Origin: Saururus chinensis
Lineage: Eukaryota > Streptophyta > Magnoliopsida > Piperales > Saururaceae
Assembly: GCA_035235625.1 (NCBI GenBank)
Contig: CP141140.1
Coordinates: forward strand, 16,636,685-16,700,684
Direction of reading: 5' to 3'
Length of the DNA stretch: 64,000 nucleotides
The notes below the pieces were generated by a model that was not told where the DNA came from, searched no databases, and saw only the letters and a program-made list of their open reading frames with translations. Both the position numbers and the translations under genes were made by a program. This document shows positions 22,252 to 35,197 of the stretch, piece by piece (positions within the stretch are counted from its first letter, which is position 1; each line of letters opens with the position of its first letter).

Positions 22252-22816
22252 AATAATAAAGTACGAATGTCATTTTCCTATATTTTAAGGAAGTTAAAGA
22301 GATTCCAAACTTGCAAGTCATCAAGGTCAGTTGTGAAGGATCTCACTCAAAAGGCAAATGCTTATGTTCTTGTGCCCTATGGGATCAACTAATGGAACCC
22401 CGCTTAATAATCGTAGATTTTTTTATTAAAAGATTATTTTTAAACAACATTAAAAAAAGTTTGTGGTCTGGTCCCTACCTACTTAGGCTAGAGTAAGACT
22501 TTTGGAAGCCGACCTAAGGTTTAGGGCCGAGCCAAGGCTAGCACGGTTCCAGCCCTACTAGGCACCACCAAACCATCCCATGGAGGCTACATATGGTACG
22601 TGACTATGTGTGCGTCATGGCACACATGAGACAAGCAATTGCAGGTAGGAATGTCTATAACATTTATACACCTTATTTAAAATAAAAAATTATCCACAGG
22701 TCCCAAAGCTCTACACCATCAAGTGCTCTGGCCCATTGCCCTTCACTACATATTTTCCAGCATTTTAGGTAAAAGTCGTCAATCATGTAAGAGTTCACAT
22801 ATCACCTCATATATAT
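22252..22816. other. Intergenic; left part of a split dispersed repeat
   Basis: 22729-22782 is related to the repeat at 4294-4420; the remainder of that repeat resumes at about 23232 after the MITEs. No coding region is recognised. Confidence 0.4.
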
Positions 22817-23032
22817 GAAAGTGTTTTTCATGTTCCTCACTAAGAATGAGCCTAGCATAAGCTGTGCATAGAATCCATTCATCTATGAGATTGACAACAC
22901 ATACTAGCACACGTTAACATAAGTATTTCTTATGCTAACATGCACTAACATATACATCATCAATCTTAAATATCAACAACTCTCATATGTGGCTTACACT
23001 AGGCTCCTTATCGGTGCAAAATATAAAAAGAG
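22817..23032. mobile_element. Foldback MITE, third family member (diverged)
   Basis: The left end 'gaaagtgtttttcatgttc' with subterminal 'aatgagcc' matches the 6514-6735 family. The centre retains the paired arms 'agcacacgttaacataag' and 'cttatgctaacatgcact', and the inner arms carry 'caatcttaaatatcaa'. The right terminus is eroded and abuts the next foldback element. Confidence 0.65.
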
Positions 23033-23033
23033 T

Positions 23034-23190
23034 AATGCTATTATGACGTTGAGAAATCAACGTCAAAAAGTTACTTCATCTTTTTAAAACCGTTGATGAG
23101 TGGGACCCATTTTTATGGGTCCTACTCATCAATGGTTTTGAGATGATGAAGTAGCTTTTTGACGTTGTTTTTCAACATCACTAAAGCATT
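23034..23190. mobile_element. Foldback MITE, different family
   Basis: A 157-bp near-complete inverted repeat. The left arm carries caacgtcaaaaagttacttc and the right arm complement caacgtcaaaaagctacttc, with the inner arms 'gatgagtgggaccca'. The ends read aatgct on both strands. No target duplication is evident and no coding is present. Confidence 0.75.
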
Positions 23191-23341
23191 TTTCATATAA
23201 AAACATGCAATGCATACACTTTCGAGTAGAACCGTGGTTGAAAGCACTCAAACCAGCACATTTCTGACATTTATAATCTTAAATACATTGCTAATGCATG
23301 ATTGGCCCTGAGCACTATGTTTGCACGGTCATAATGTTATG

Positions 23342-24535
23342 TAGGGCTGGGAATCTGGTCGGGTCAGGTCAAATCGGGTCAGGTTGGCCTTGACCCTCAT
23401 TGAAATCGACCCGACCCTATTTTTAAATCGGGTCAAAAATCTAAACCCTAACACTACTTGAGTCGGGTCGGGTCGGGTCGGGTATGCGGGTAACCTTACT
23501 TTTTTTCCTCAATTTTTTTGTTAGACTCGTATTATATACCTTCTCTTTGCAAAGGGCAAATACAAATGAAATTAAATATATTAATTTATAATATTTGGTT
23601 CTTTGGCTAATCTGTGGCGGATACCTTTTTTGTAGTAGTCATCAACAAAAACCTTAGAGGTATAATGTTGCATTTCCTCCATTCTAAGAGAATGATAACA
23701 AAACAGACATTCAACATTTGTTTACTCATGATCAGCCCACTTGGCTTTTGATAACTCACGTACCAATGCAAAATAGATTAAACATTATTTCTTTGATGGC
23801 CAGAGAGGATCATGCATTTCAGCATATTTTAATTTCAAAATTTTAGTAACTACTTCTCTATGGCTGCTCATAACCCTACCTTCATTTGCAACCAGTGGCA
23901 CTTAATTACAATTTTCCTCCTCCAAAAACTGTCCCCCATCGAGCTTTATTATCCGCCTATCTAGTTATATGTTCCTAACCTGCTACCTATTATGACTATC
24001 AAGCCACTTATTATGACTGTCAGGCTTTTAACACAGAGTTAAATCTAATGTGTGATGTGTCTTTTTGAAGGAGACAGAATGAGTAATAAATACAATAAAA
24101 TATGACATTTTTATTCCATTCACCACACCTAAAAAAATAACAAAAAATAAATTAAGCTACACATAAATTAACTACACTTTGAAGATATTGTCCTATATTA
24201 TCCCAAAATAGATATCTACTATAAAGCAAAATATATGTGATCACACCTATGCTCTAAACTTCTCATTCATGCCCAAATTTATATTTAAGCATCTCTAGTT
24301 TAACATAGTATGTACTAAACAAACACTATAATATTAGTATAAATAAGTCTAATAGACCAACACTATAATAATATAATTCTTTATTATTTATAATCAGGTT
24401 GGTCGGGTTGTGCAGGTTGGGTTCAACCCGACTCTAAATTCAAAACAGGTTAAGAGCCTAAATACTAACCCTACCTGTTATCAGGTCAGGTCAAGTACAG
24501 GGTTAAAAGGGTTGGGTTGGATTTTCCAAGCCCTA
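23342..24535. mobile_element. Non-autonomous hAT element with perfect 8-bp TSD
   Basis: 1,194 bp bounded by tagggctgggaa and (minus strand) tagggcttggaa, inside a perfect 8-bp direct repeat atgttatg (23334-23341 and 24536-24543). The subterminal regions are packed with gggtcgggtc / gggttgggtt words, typical of transposase-binding repeats in plant hAT elements. The interior is AT-rich and has no transposase. Confidence 0.9.
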
Positions 24536-24670
24536 ATGTTATGGGAACAGCCGAACAACGAATAACCTCTCCTATTTAAATAATAGTTGAAGAAGTCAAA
24601 AGGAGGATGGATGTAGTTATAGGTGGTGGTGAAACTGCAACATAGAACAGCTGAGAATGGATATCTTTTT

Positions 24671-24775
24671 TACTCCCTCCGTTCTATATTAATACATCCA
24701 TTTAAATTTTTATAATAAACTAATTTAATTCATTTTAAAAAACTAGAAGAAGATATTAATGTGAGACAGAGAGTA
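24671..24775. mobile_element. Stowaway MITE
   Basis: 105 bp with tactccctccgttctatatt at the left and tactctctgtctcacattaa at the right on the minus strand, flanked by TA. CTCCCTCCGT is the familiar Stowaway terminus. Confidence 0.8.
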
Positions 24776-25154
24776 TAATTTAATCAAACCCTAACCTCAC
24801 AGCCATAGGATTAAATTGGAGAAGCTGAACTTTCCTGAACTGGTGACGAGCCCATTGGGTGGCCATCAGTCATTGATAATTGGCGATGCTTGGGCCCAAA
24901 GCCAGATACTTGAACTTGCAGAGTTTTACAAATCAATTCAACTAGATCTGTTTATTTAAAGTACACTTGCGCACGTCATCTAAAATGTACAAATAACGAA
25001 TGACACCTGATAGCGGCCGCAGGTGGCACAAATACTGCACCATGTCGACCAAGCTTTATTATATACAGGGACAGCTGCGTTACAAATCAAATGATTTATT
25101 TGTTTTATAATCAACAAATGGGATTATTCTGAATACGTACACAAACCCCCGCCT

Positions 25155-28100
25155 TTAGGGAAATAACTGCTGTATAACAGTCTCCGCATTTCCATTGTAC
25201 TGGGCGAGAAGATGGATAGCATCCGCCCTCGGCAAAGCAAGAAATTCCTGCAAGGTTCATTTATCGGAATGTTCAGTCTACCGTCCATAAATTTATGAAA
25301 TAAGTACATCCCATCAGCCCTATAAAGCTTACCATTACTTTAAGTATAGCAGCTTCATCACAAGCAAGTTCCCTGGAAGACTCTTGGATAGGGCTGCTTC
25401 CATCTTCTGAAATCCGGTTAGAAGATGATATACTCACCTGAGAAGAACCCTGGCTGCAAGTATCCGTATTTGTCTTATAGATAGCCTCCAAACACAAAGG
25501 AGCATCAATTTCTTTCAGACAATCAATCTTGAGAAGCCCTTCAAACTTGTCACTGCACATTTGAAGCTTGAACCACTCATTATGAGTGTGAACTGTTGCT
25601 CTCATTATTTTCATCAGCAGCGGTTCCTCAATCCCAAGCCTCTTTCCCATTGCCACCTTCAGTATAAAAATCACAAAACCAAATTCAGAAGGCCTTTTCT
25701 AAAAGTAGAATCTACGTTGCCTAACATTCAGCCGAACAAAAACTAACACAGGCAAGAGATCCGTTGCAGAGATGTAATTGGAAGTTCACAAACTTAAATA
25801 CCAAACATTACAGTACTAGGCTCTAACCTGAAGTGAAGTAGCAAGAACTGACAAAGGTACACCTTTTGACGGTACATCTTCAACAGACTTAAGCAATGCC
25901 AACAAAGTTTCCTTCAAAGGTTTCAATAAAGTAGGATTCGTAGCCGCAAGAGGACCCATATAAGAACATGCAACCTTTAAAGCCTCAGCATGATGACCAA
26001 TATTAACCAGCTTAAGAAATTCAACCTGAAGAGTACACATTACAGTGATCAAATTCCACAAACTTTTCGACCAACTCAGATTCACAAACCATCTACAACA
26101 GGAGTAATGAAAACAAAATCTGATCAAACCATTTTATACTTCACAATAGCCAAATTTTTTGTCTGCAAGCAAATGACTTAGTCTAACATTGACTGCAAAA
26201 TGTCACATTCCTTTTTCCTAGCTGTTTTTCATCTCTTTTCCATTCTGCTACTTTTCCCAAACACATGTATGTTTCACACAATATACATTTTAATCTTGCT
26301 TTACCTCTTCAGTATTTATCCATCAAAAAATTATGTATAGAAGCCTCTCAAACTAAATATCAGTAAGGCGTATGCCTTAACATTGATTGTTACAGAATAA
26401 TACTAACTAATCCATGGTACAAAGTAATACAACTACTAAAAGCACACTAATGGAGAGGCAGGCACACAACTTTTCATATCAATAAGCTCCAATAAGTTAA
26501 TTAATTCATTCCTCAATCCACTAAGAAGCTTATTTCTTATTAATATATCGACCTTTTTGAAAAAGCAGGTATGGAAAAACAGCCATTTTAAAGTATTAGC
26601 CACCCCATGAGCCCTCAACCATAAGCTATACATATAGTTAACTGGCTTCCTTCCGGCGTTTATCATTTGAATGGCAGGTGGTTGACTTCCCAACATGCTG
26701 GTGTTTCTTGGTTCATCAGGCTTTAGGGTCTCAGGTGCCCAACAACCACTAATAAACTACTTCGAAACCCATTTATATCCAGGTGCAGGAAGAGAAGAAT
26801 TCAGGAGAGCAGGTGACCTACTTTAAATGACCTATCATTTTAAAATAAATTAAAAGGTTTTAAGTCCACCTAAGCATACTTAGATGCTGGCACAGAGGCC
26901 ACCATGTAGAGACTACTACATAGGTATCATTATGTTTGGCATTTCAGGGGAATTAACCGTTACAAGTTAGAGATGGGAAAAACCTAGTCCGACCAGCAAA
27001 CTTGACCCATCAAGATAACAGACTACATATGTTCAGACAGTACAATATTATACAAAAATTGACACTTATAAGACAAAACACTTGGCATGGAGAAGCATTT
27101 TCACGAAAAATACCATAGATTTGCAACTTTTGGTGCTTCTTACCTGTTTAAGTTGGAAAAGGAGGACAGGGTTCTGAGCAAAAAAATTAGGATCAATGGC
27201 GTTTATTTCATCCACTACCTCAGCAGCCATTCCCCTTCTAGCCATTTCCCTCATCTCCAGAACAATTTCATACTTGTCTTCCATGTTGGTAGCACTCTCC
27301 AAAGTTGAACCTATAATAGAAGCCTGCATGATAGGAACTGTTAACATTTAAAGAAGATGTAGTATTCAGTCACCTATAGACATGTAGATCTCAACCTGAA
27401 AGCAAGCAATGAAAGTATCTAATTTAACCTAGACATTTCATAAGGTTAACTGCTCATAAATAATATACTAAAGTATTAAAAATGCACGGTGAATTAACAA
27501 ATACAAACAAGTTTAAAGGCACTAGATTACATGGCCAACAATTCTTAATATGCAGAAATATCTACATTTTTAATTGACATGCATCTATAACTAGGGTCCA
27601 TGAGCTCAAGTTGTAGAAGCATGAACCAATCACACTTCATATCACATAGGACCAAGTTGTTTCCATTATAAACTCTAAACAAAAACTAAAACCTAGGTTA
27701 CACAATCCTCAGGGTCAGATCACTTGAGGCAAAAACCTATGGGTGTTGGTATTATATGGCAAAGTGGTATAGGTAGTGATCTTCGTATTTAATGAAAAGC
27801 AATATTCCGTTCATTCATTTTCCAATCTTCTTTATCTATTTCATGCTCTCAAACCAAAAATCAAACCTACGGAAGATATCTATTTTGAAAAGAAAAAAAG
27901 TCCAAAAAATAAGGTAGCACAGATGAAGTCAGATAACTAGGTTCTGTTATAAAGTGAAAGAGGGAGTATATAGAAATGTAGAATGCATAAAAATAATGTA
28001 AATCAACTTTGTCGAAATTAAAATAAAAAATATCCAAAGACTTAACAGACCTTTTTTATTTCTTCTTCTTCTCTAATTCTATCCATCTCCTTGGTAAAAA

Positions 28101-31100
28101 GCATAGGGTTTCTCTCTCTGATTTCAGTAACAGACAGGTCATGCAATAAGTCAACTTTCTCAAGCCTGCCTCTCCATCTCTTGTGACTAGATCTATCTAT
28201 AGTTATGTGATTCCTATTCTTAAGAGACCGTCTACTCAAAGTTCCAGAAGGATTTGGTTCACTTGTACTGCAGTCCTCATGATTGGTCATAGCCTGATTT
28301 GCATATCTTGATTCAATCTCGGTTCCTAGAGAGCTCACGGTTTCAGTACTAACGGAGGCTTCCCCATCTGAAATTCTACTCGATGCATGCTCCAAGTTTG
28401 GTGATGAACAATCCCCATGTGAATTATATCCAACATCTGCTTGGAGCACCATGGAACCTGAGAAGAAAAGGCATGTCAATTTTTCCCTGTTTTTTAACCC
28501 TTGCACTTAAACTAGATAAACCAAATAAGTTCCAGTTTAGGTGAATGAAATCACAAGCATGTAACAGTACTTCAGTACATACATAATCTCATGAACAAAA
28601 TAATACACATTTAACAATTTACTTTATTTAGAAATTATCATCAAAGACAGTAAAGAAAAATATCTTTCATAAATATTATTTGACCAAAAAAAAGCATTGA
28701 CAAATGTTTCACCTGATGGTGATGAAAAACCACTCTCTACTAATCCCCTATAGACACAATACTCACGAACAAGCTCATCAAGCAAGGGTATATCCAGCTG
28801 CATCCTGCATAGTTCGTTCTGTGAATACAGGGGAAATTTTTTCAGTAAACAGCAATTGATATCAGTTGAGATGCAAACCAAGAAAATGAAAGAGCAAATC
28901 CAAAAAATGGAAAATTGACTAGAAGAATATGAAGCAGCGAAAGAAGAGATAAAGAAAGAACCTGAAATGCCTGGAGTAAGTTTCCTTTAGAAAATTTCAA
29001 GCTATCAACAGCACCTTGTCGAGTTAGCTCCACAGCATGTGCAAGGGCTTGGATATCAACCTAGAAGGTATATAAAATTAAGCGTTAGAATATAACAACT
29101 CTATGAAACAGCTAAAAAAGTGTTCCATATTTTAAACTCGACCTCATCAAATGGAGGTGCCTCAAATAGAACTTCTTGTGCGATTGCAGGGGGGTCACGT
29201 TCCTCAAGAAGTAACCTCTCAGTAAGATCTGAAATAGGTGAGGCAACTCCTTGGCGAAGACAAAATGCCTTGTGTATGCTGACAATAATTCAACATGAAG
29301 TTTGTTTTATAAGTATACATACAATTTAAAAAAAAACAATGAGTTGAAGCGAAAAAGGAGGCTAATACTTTATACCTTATCAAGTATCTCAGAGTCATAG
29401 AAAACAGTGGATCATATGCACGCAACTGAGCTCTCAGAACAGAGGATAGTAATCCTGCTATCTCACTCCTCCTCTTTTCTGACCACTGAAAATTGCTAAG
29501 AGATGAGAAAAATATGAACAAAGAAAAAGAATGACCAATTACTGACATCCCACCAACAAACTGTTGTGAACCTAAGGCTCATTGGATGGGTAAAGAGGGG
29601 GGGTGAAGAGGGCTAAGAGGCCCATCAGCCAACACAGGTTGTGCGAGCTTCAAGGGGAGAGAAAGGGGTGAGGAAGATGACAGAAGAGGAGAAAGGGGAG
29701 ATTAGGTATTAATTAATTTTCCTGTAATCCAAAGAGAAACCTGTGTCCCTAACATAATTCACCCCCCACACGGACCAGTGCCTTAAGTACTGCTTAACAG
29801 CAATTAAATAAAGGGCATAATAGGCCTTATGGGCCAGCCTAATACATAACCGAAGGAATGTTAATTATGCCTTACGGGCCAGGCTAATAGAAAATAAAGC
29901 AATTAAAGAAATAAAGCCTAATATAAGCTACGGCATGACAAATCACAACACAAACTGGGACAAATTGCACCAAGATCATAAAGTCCATGTGAAGATAAAA
30001 TAAACAAAGGGTTTTCAAAGTAAAAATCCAGCAAACAAAATTTTAGACATTACATATGTTCATCAATGACTAAACATATATATCAATTCAGTTTACACAT
30101 GTTCTGAGTCAACGTCAAAATGTATAACATTGAAAACTATGCCATCAAAAAGGTTCCCCTCAATCAATTGGCACAAACATTGCTATAACCCAATTCCTAA
30201 CAAATTCCAATTCAACAGAAGGAAAAAGAAAAACCTAAGGAACTAGAAAAATCCGCTCTAATAATTGAGGACAAGTGGATCCGGGTAAGCCTCCTAATTA
30301 GATATGGGTCTTATTTTTCCGAAGTTGGAATTTTTAGCAGCTCCTAAAAAAGCCAAATCCAGCACCATTAAAATTTGACAAGCATAACCGTGCAGCCATT
30401 TTAATGTTTCTTTGTTACCAAATTTCATAATGGGATTTTAATTCGTTACAAGATTCTCTCATCTTATCCATCAAAAGTTATTTAAATGCCGATTTCCAGA
30501 AAAATTCCCAACCCACGTTAAGTATTTATAATGCCTACAATATCACTTTCTCTTCTTGAGACACACAAGCCTCATTTGACAGTTGTGCATTTGCACACAA
30601 AACATATATAGAGTTCTCATCATGATGGCATATTTAACTTTCCTAATCTGATTAAAGATGCAGCCCAGCACTAAGGCATTATTGAGCATCTTCTCACTAC
30701 TATTAAAATCAGCTGGTGGCAAAGCCATAGGCCATATGGGATCAAGCCACCTTCCCCAACAATACCGCAATTACAATTAAGAAGCACCCTTTCCCCTACA
30801 ATTTGGGTTAGAAACACAAAATTTGCTCCTCCACTTTGGCATGTTTTATGCCAACTTTTTTCTAAGAGATAGCATTGCCATATCCTTTCTTAATAACTCT
30901 ATCAAAGTCCCATTGGGTCGTCCTCTCCCACTTTTGGCAACTTCAACTTGTATCCCCGCCAACCCTCTTACTGAAGTATCTCTTGGTCTTTGTCGTATAA
31001 GACATTATCAACACAACCAACACTCCCTAAGCTTCTCCTCTAAAGATGCTACCCCAAAGTTTTTACATATATACTCATTCATACTCAGGTCTCTCCTAGT

Positions 31101-34100
31101 TATACCACACACCCTTTCCCCTACAATTTGGATTGGTAACACAAAATTCTCCTCCTTTTAGCATTTTTTATGCCAACTTTTTTGTGAGAGATAGCATTGA
31201 CATATCCTTTCTTAATAACTCCATCCATGTCCGACTGGGTCGTCTTCTCCCACTTTTGGCCACTTCAACTCGCATTCCCCACCAACCTTCTTACTGAAGC
31301 ATCTCTTGGTCTTTGTTGTATCAGATAGTACCAACACAACCTACTCTCCCTAAGCTTCTCCTCTAAAGATGCCACCCCAAAGTTCTCACATATATACTCA
31401 TTCCTACTCAGGTCTCTCCTAGTTATACCACACATCCACCTCAGCATCCCATTTCACCTACATTCAATTTATAAGAGTATTGCAGGTCTTAGATTACAAC
31501 TGTCATATAGAGTTGTCCTTCAACCCTAGTTGGGACTCACCAATCACAGAACACTGTCAAAGCATCTCTCCACTTTGCCACCCTAAATCCTATATATGAC
31601 ATAGCTATCTATATCTCATCCAATGGATCCTAAATTAATTAGTCATCAACGACTTTCCAATCAAACCCTTTTTTCAAATTTGTAAGAAATCCCCTTACTT
31701 TACAACAATACAATCGAGCATTCTCTAACCCACTTCACTATAATCCCTTAAAACCTCCAAATATTTTGCAATTACCTATACCTATTCATTAAACCTTCAG
31801 GATCAAAGGTTCATGTAGTGGAACAAACTTATTTTTCCGCCACTTTCTGATTTTCTTTTAGTTACACAATTCCCCACATCATTGTTTTTCACTCTCAAAA
31901 CAACAAATGTCCTCACTCAAAATATAATAATCCACTTCAATATTATGTACCAATGCAATTCATTTTTTTAATTAGAACTATTAAATTAATCTATTAAACA
32001 TAAAATTTTTATGATATATGATATAATCAACTGCACTCAGTTGCGCCTGAAGAAAAGTTTCTTAACTCCGCCACTAAGTTCAGCAACACATGTTAGCTGA
32101 TCTATCTAGATGAATAGGGACAAGGAAAAAAAAACTACGTGCAGCCTTGTTGCAGTAGTGCCAATTATCTATGCTAGTGTCGCCAAGATCCAACGGCATG
32201 CCAAGCTGATGGCGCCAGTACAACTCCTGAAGAGGCTGATGAATGCACAAAAACTAAGAAAAAGACTAAGTCTAGAACACCTATATCATTGGAAAACTGG
32301 GGCAACAATGACCCATCCTAAAGACAAACTAGGCTGATAATCCTCTTTTAATGCAACAAATGTAGATGATGCCAAGTTCCAATAGTGCCTTGTGCTCATG
32401 ACACCCTATGAATAATGTCTAAAAAATCTGACTAGAGCCATCCCATTCCAAGGGCAATATGTTGTCATGTCCGTCACTACCTCCTTAACAGTTGGCCCTT
32501 TCAGCCTTATCTTTGCTTATGCTTAATTTATTTGATTAGTAGGCCCATTAGGGTTTGCTTAATTGCCTTGTTAGGAGATGTCTCAGATTTATGGTTGAGA
32601 TTACATTGCTTTGCTGTTTGGGCCCAGTGGGCATATTATGTAATGGCCACTTAGGCCCTGATTTCATTAAGCAAGCATTAGTTTTAAAACCTAATTCTCT
32701 TCTTCCCTCTATCATCTGCAAAATTTTCCCTTTCATCCCCCTTCTAGTGCACACCTTGTGCTCCTGGAGGGCTATTTCCCCATCCTTTGTCTTACTTTCA
32801 CTTGCATTACCAGTCTCCATCTTGTGTGCTTCATAGTCATGCACCACATGTCCTGATGGCAACCAATGCCAAAGGCACCCATTGAAATGACAATGATTGC
32901 GGACAATGCCACAACACAACAGTATCTATTACTACATTGAATCTCAATGGTGCAAGTTATGTCATTGGCAATTTTAAATTTTTTAGTGGCTAGTTTGATC
33001 TCACCAATTTATGCTGGTATTTTGATCTTCATTTAATAATTATTTTCGTCCACTGATGACGAAATCAGTTTGACCCAAAAGATACATGTGCAAAGTATCT
33101 GACTGCCCATATGAGCCACATGTCACCATCTGCTGCTTGCAAAGATAACATAAATGCCCCCCGTAGAGTCTACATAAAGAGGCAGCCTACATATTTAAAA
33201 AAACAGAGGAAAGAGACAAGCAATCGAACTGAGACCAGAGGCTACAGACTCAACTTCCACTTTGAGAAAACTGCCAAAATGTAGCTTCCATCAGTTTTAG
33301 TTTTCCTGAGAGATTTGTTTACACTTTTATGACACTTGAAGCTGGTAATAAACTGCAATGTTGCTGAAAGCGAAGTTTATACTTGTGCCATGTCTTGACC
33401 TTTTGTTTTCATTACTTACTTCCTACACATGACTAAATTAGAATCAAGGGTACCTGAAGAAGATCCCCAACACAGAAGCTGAAACTTAGATCTACAAGCT
33501 TATTAGCACATATGACAACACGCTGCACATGACCGCAAACAGCCTTCTTGAACTCCTACACCATTTATCCCAACACTTGACCACATTTCCATTTTGGAAA
33601 TTCTATTGCATAAATACCATGCCACTCTATGTCGTTGATTTCATACACATAATTTAAAAACATATAAGTACAAGGCAGAAGTTAAAGTAAAAATTAAAGA
33701 AAAAAAGTCATCATATTTCACAATAAAGCTGCCTCAAACACCACAATATTCAAATTGAACATGCTCTAGTGGTAATAAAAAGAGGGAAAAGAGCAAAGAA
33801 AAAACCCTACTTCGTTTGCCACTGGGGAGGTTTTATCTTCTTTGTCATATATGAACGCAAGTAGCACATGCTTGAATTCCTCGTATGCTTCCTTGAATAC
33901 AAAAACGAACAACAAGCAGGTTAAGTAAAAGCAAACACGAACAAACATACGAGCAAGCTAGCGACCGAAATGTACCATAACATGCATATTGTCACAATGA
34001 CAACCACGAACACTCAATTGTTGCATGTGTCTATCCTTACTAAAATAGATAAACATTCAAAACGCCTAATAGTTGTGTCTCCAAAGGGCTTAATAGAATA

Positions 34101-34624
34101 ATTCAACAAAAATTTCAACATTGTCAATAACGTCAGACAACAAAACAGAGCCAGTTTTGGGAATACCGGATAGGCATTGAGAGCACACGGAGCAAGCGAC
34201 GTCCTCAGGCACTGAATTGCAGAATCGCGATCACTCGCCGTCCCTTTCCTCAAAAGCTCAATAAATTTCTAAAACAAAAATGAGGAAGAAATGTCAAATT
34301 GAAAGCACTTTCAAGGCAATAAAAACAACAGCAAAAAAATAAATCAACAGGTAAAATGAAAGGGAGAGTTAGCACCTGCTTCTGAAGACGAAAAAGGACG
34401 CGGAGGTCGTCGAGGACGGTGGGGGCGTGGCCGCGGAGGAGGTCGAAGGCGGCGTCAACGTCGCCGACCTCGAGGGCGAGGCGAATGCGGCGGATGAGGA
34501 GGCGGGAGCGGTAGGCGGAGGAGGATGGCGGGGCGGGGGAAGGATCTTCTAGAAGGCTCTCGGATTTGGCGAAGTCGATGACGAGCGTGTCCAGCGCCTC
34601 CCAGTTCACCGGCAACGGTTCCAT
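25155..34624 (-). CDS. LisH/CTLH-CRA domain protein (At5g66810-like)
   Basis: Exons (high to low): 34624-34376, 34268-34167, 33891-33811, 29485-29376, 29278-29143, 29060-28962, 28818-28713, 28457-28051, 27323-27144, 26025-25828, 25656-25333, 25247-25155. All join in frame with GT/AG ends, giving 694 aa; a further possible exon (33454-33555) is described separately. Residues 5-35 look LisH-like and 40-98 CTLH (VGDVDAAFDLLRGHAP), followed by a CRA-like helical region to about 290. Residues 296-400 are polar and probably disordered. A second CTLH/CRA-like module follows at about 447-610 (MARRGMAAEVVDEINAIDP). Relatives (RanBPM, GID8/TWA1) are scaffold subunits of CTLH/GID ubiquitin ligases; the exact role of this plant subfamily is not established. 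The start is MEPLPVNWEAL, matching the family rather than the longer upstream frame. Confidence 0.92.
29486..33453. other. Large CTLH intron with transposon debris
   Basis: About 4.3 kb of intron (2 parts if the cassette exon is used). It includes duplicated LINE sequence at 30786-31435. The segments at 29560-29780 and 32110-32940 look repeat-derived, but no family could be assigned. Confidence 0.5.
30786..31435 (-). mobile_element. LINE reverse-transcriptase C-terminus, tandemly duplicated
   Basis: Two 325-bp copies in direct tandem. On the minus strand the better-preserved copy (31265-31447) reads MLRWMCGITRRDLSRNEY, then EEKLRESRLCW and RPRDASVRR, matching the tail of plant LINE reverse transcriptases. 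The second copy has the same content with frameshifts. It sits in an intron in the same orientation as the host gene. Confidence 0.7.
33454..33555 (-). CDS. Possible in-frame cassette exon of the CTLH gene
   Basis: 102 bp, open in the correct frame (EFKKAVCGHVQRVV ... CVGDLLQ) with AG before it and CAG|GTACCC after it. Both junctions are phase 0, so inclusion adds exactly 34 residues between NE and WSEKRR. Family members as I know them join NE directly to W-x-EKRR, and the acceptor's pyrimidine tract is poor, so this may be an optional or spurious exon. Confidence 0.35.
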
Positions 34625-35197
34625 TTGAGAGAAGACGAGGACGGGAGTTGGATTCGGTTGGACGGAGGCGAGGCCGCGAGGGAAAATTTTCACACCAAAG
34701 TGGGCGGCGATCCCGGAAATTATCAAAAACAATAGGCGATTAATCAGCAAGACTGGGCATTTTGTCAAAACGATAAGCCAAGATGGCTCAAATAAGCGCT
34801 TTTGCGATTTCCTTCAGGTAAAATATCCGTCCACCAATTTATAAAAAAAAATGCAAATATTTGTCCACCAAGCTTACATTTCAGGCTACAACTTAATAAA
34901 TATTTTGGCTATGCGTCACATAATTTGTTGGCTATGTATTTTACCACTCACCAAATTACTTATCCGCATGTTAGAACGGGCGTGGCAGATGTGTTTCATA
35001 TAGTAAAATATACGAAAAAAATTATATTACCTTGCCTAAGAAGCCAATATTTCTATATTTTTTGGTTTTTAAATATAAATACCACCGAAGCCCAACTTAC
35101 ATGATTATTTTAGAAAATTGGACCAAAATATCTCTGTCTCAGGGTTTAGCATTTTATATCGTGTAAACCCATCAACCTGTCGCATTTATTCAAAAAC
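34625..35197. promoter_or_regulatory. Upstream region of the CTLH gene
   Basis: AT-rich region upstream of the minus-strand CTLH gene; its promoter must lie here, but no clear TATA box was identified. No plus-strand gene is seen. Confidence 0.35.

Noticed and set aside
25013..25056. NotI (GCGGCCGC), SalI (GTCGAC) and HindIII (AAGCTT) sites within 44 bp, resembling a cloning polylinker
   Set aside because: The spacing and intervening sequence match no vector I know, and plant sequence continues on both sides, so coincidence is more likely.
32110..32940. Open frames in the large CTLH intron as an independent gene
   Set aside because: Short, with no recognisable domain; likely repeat debris.
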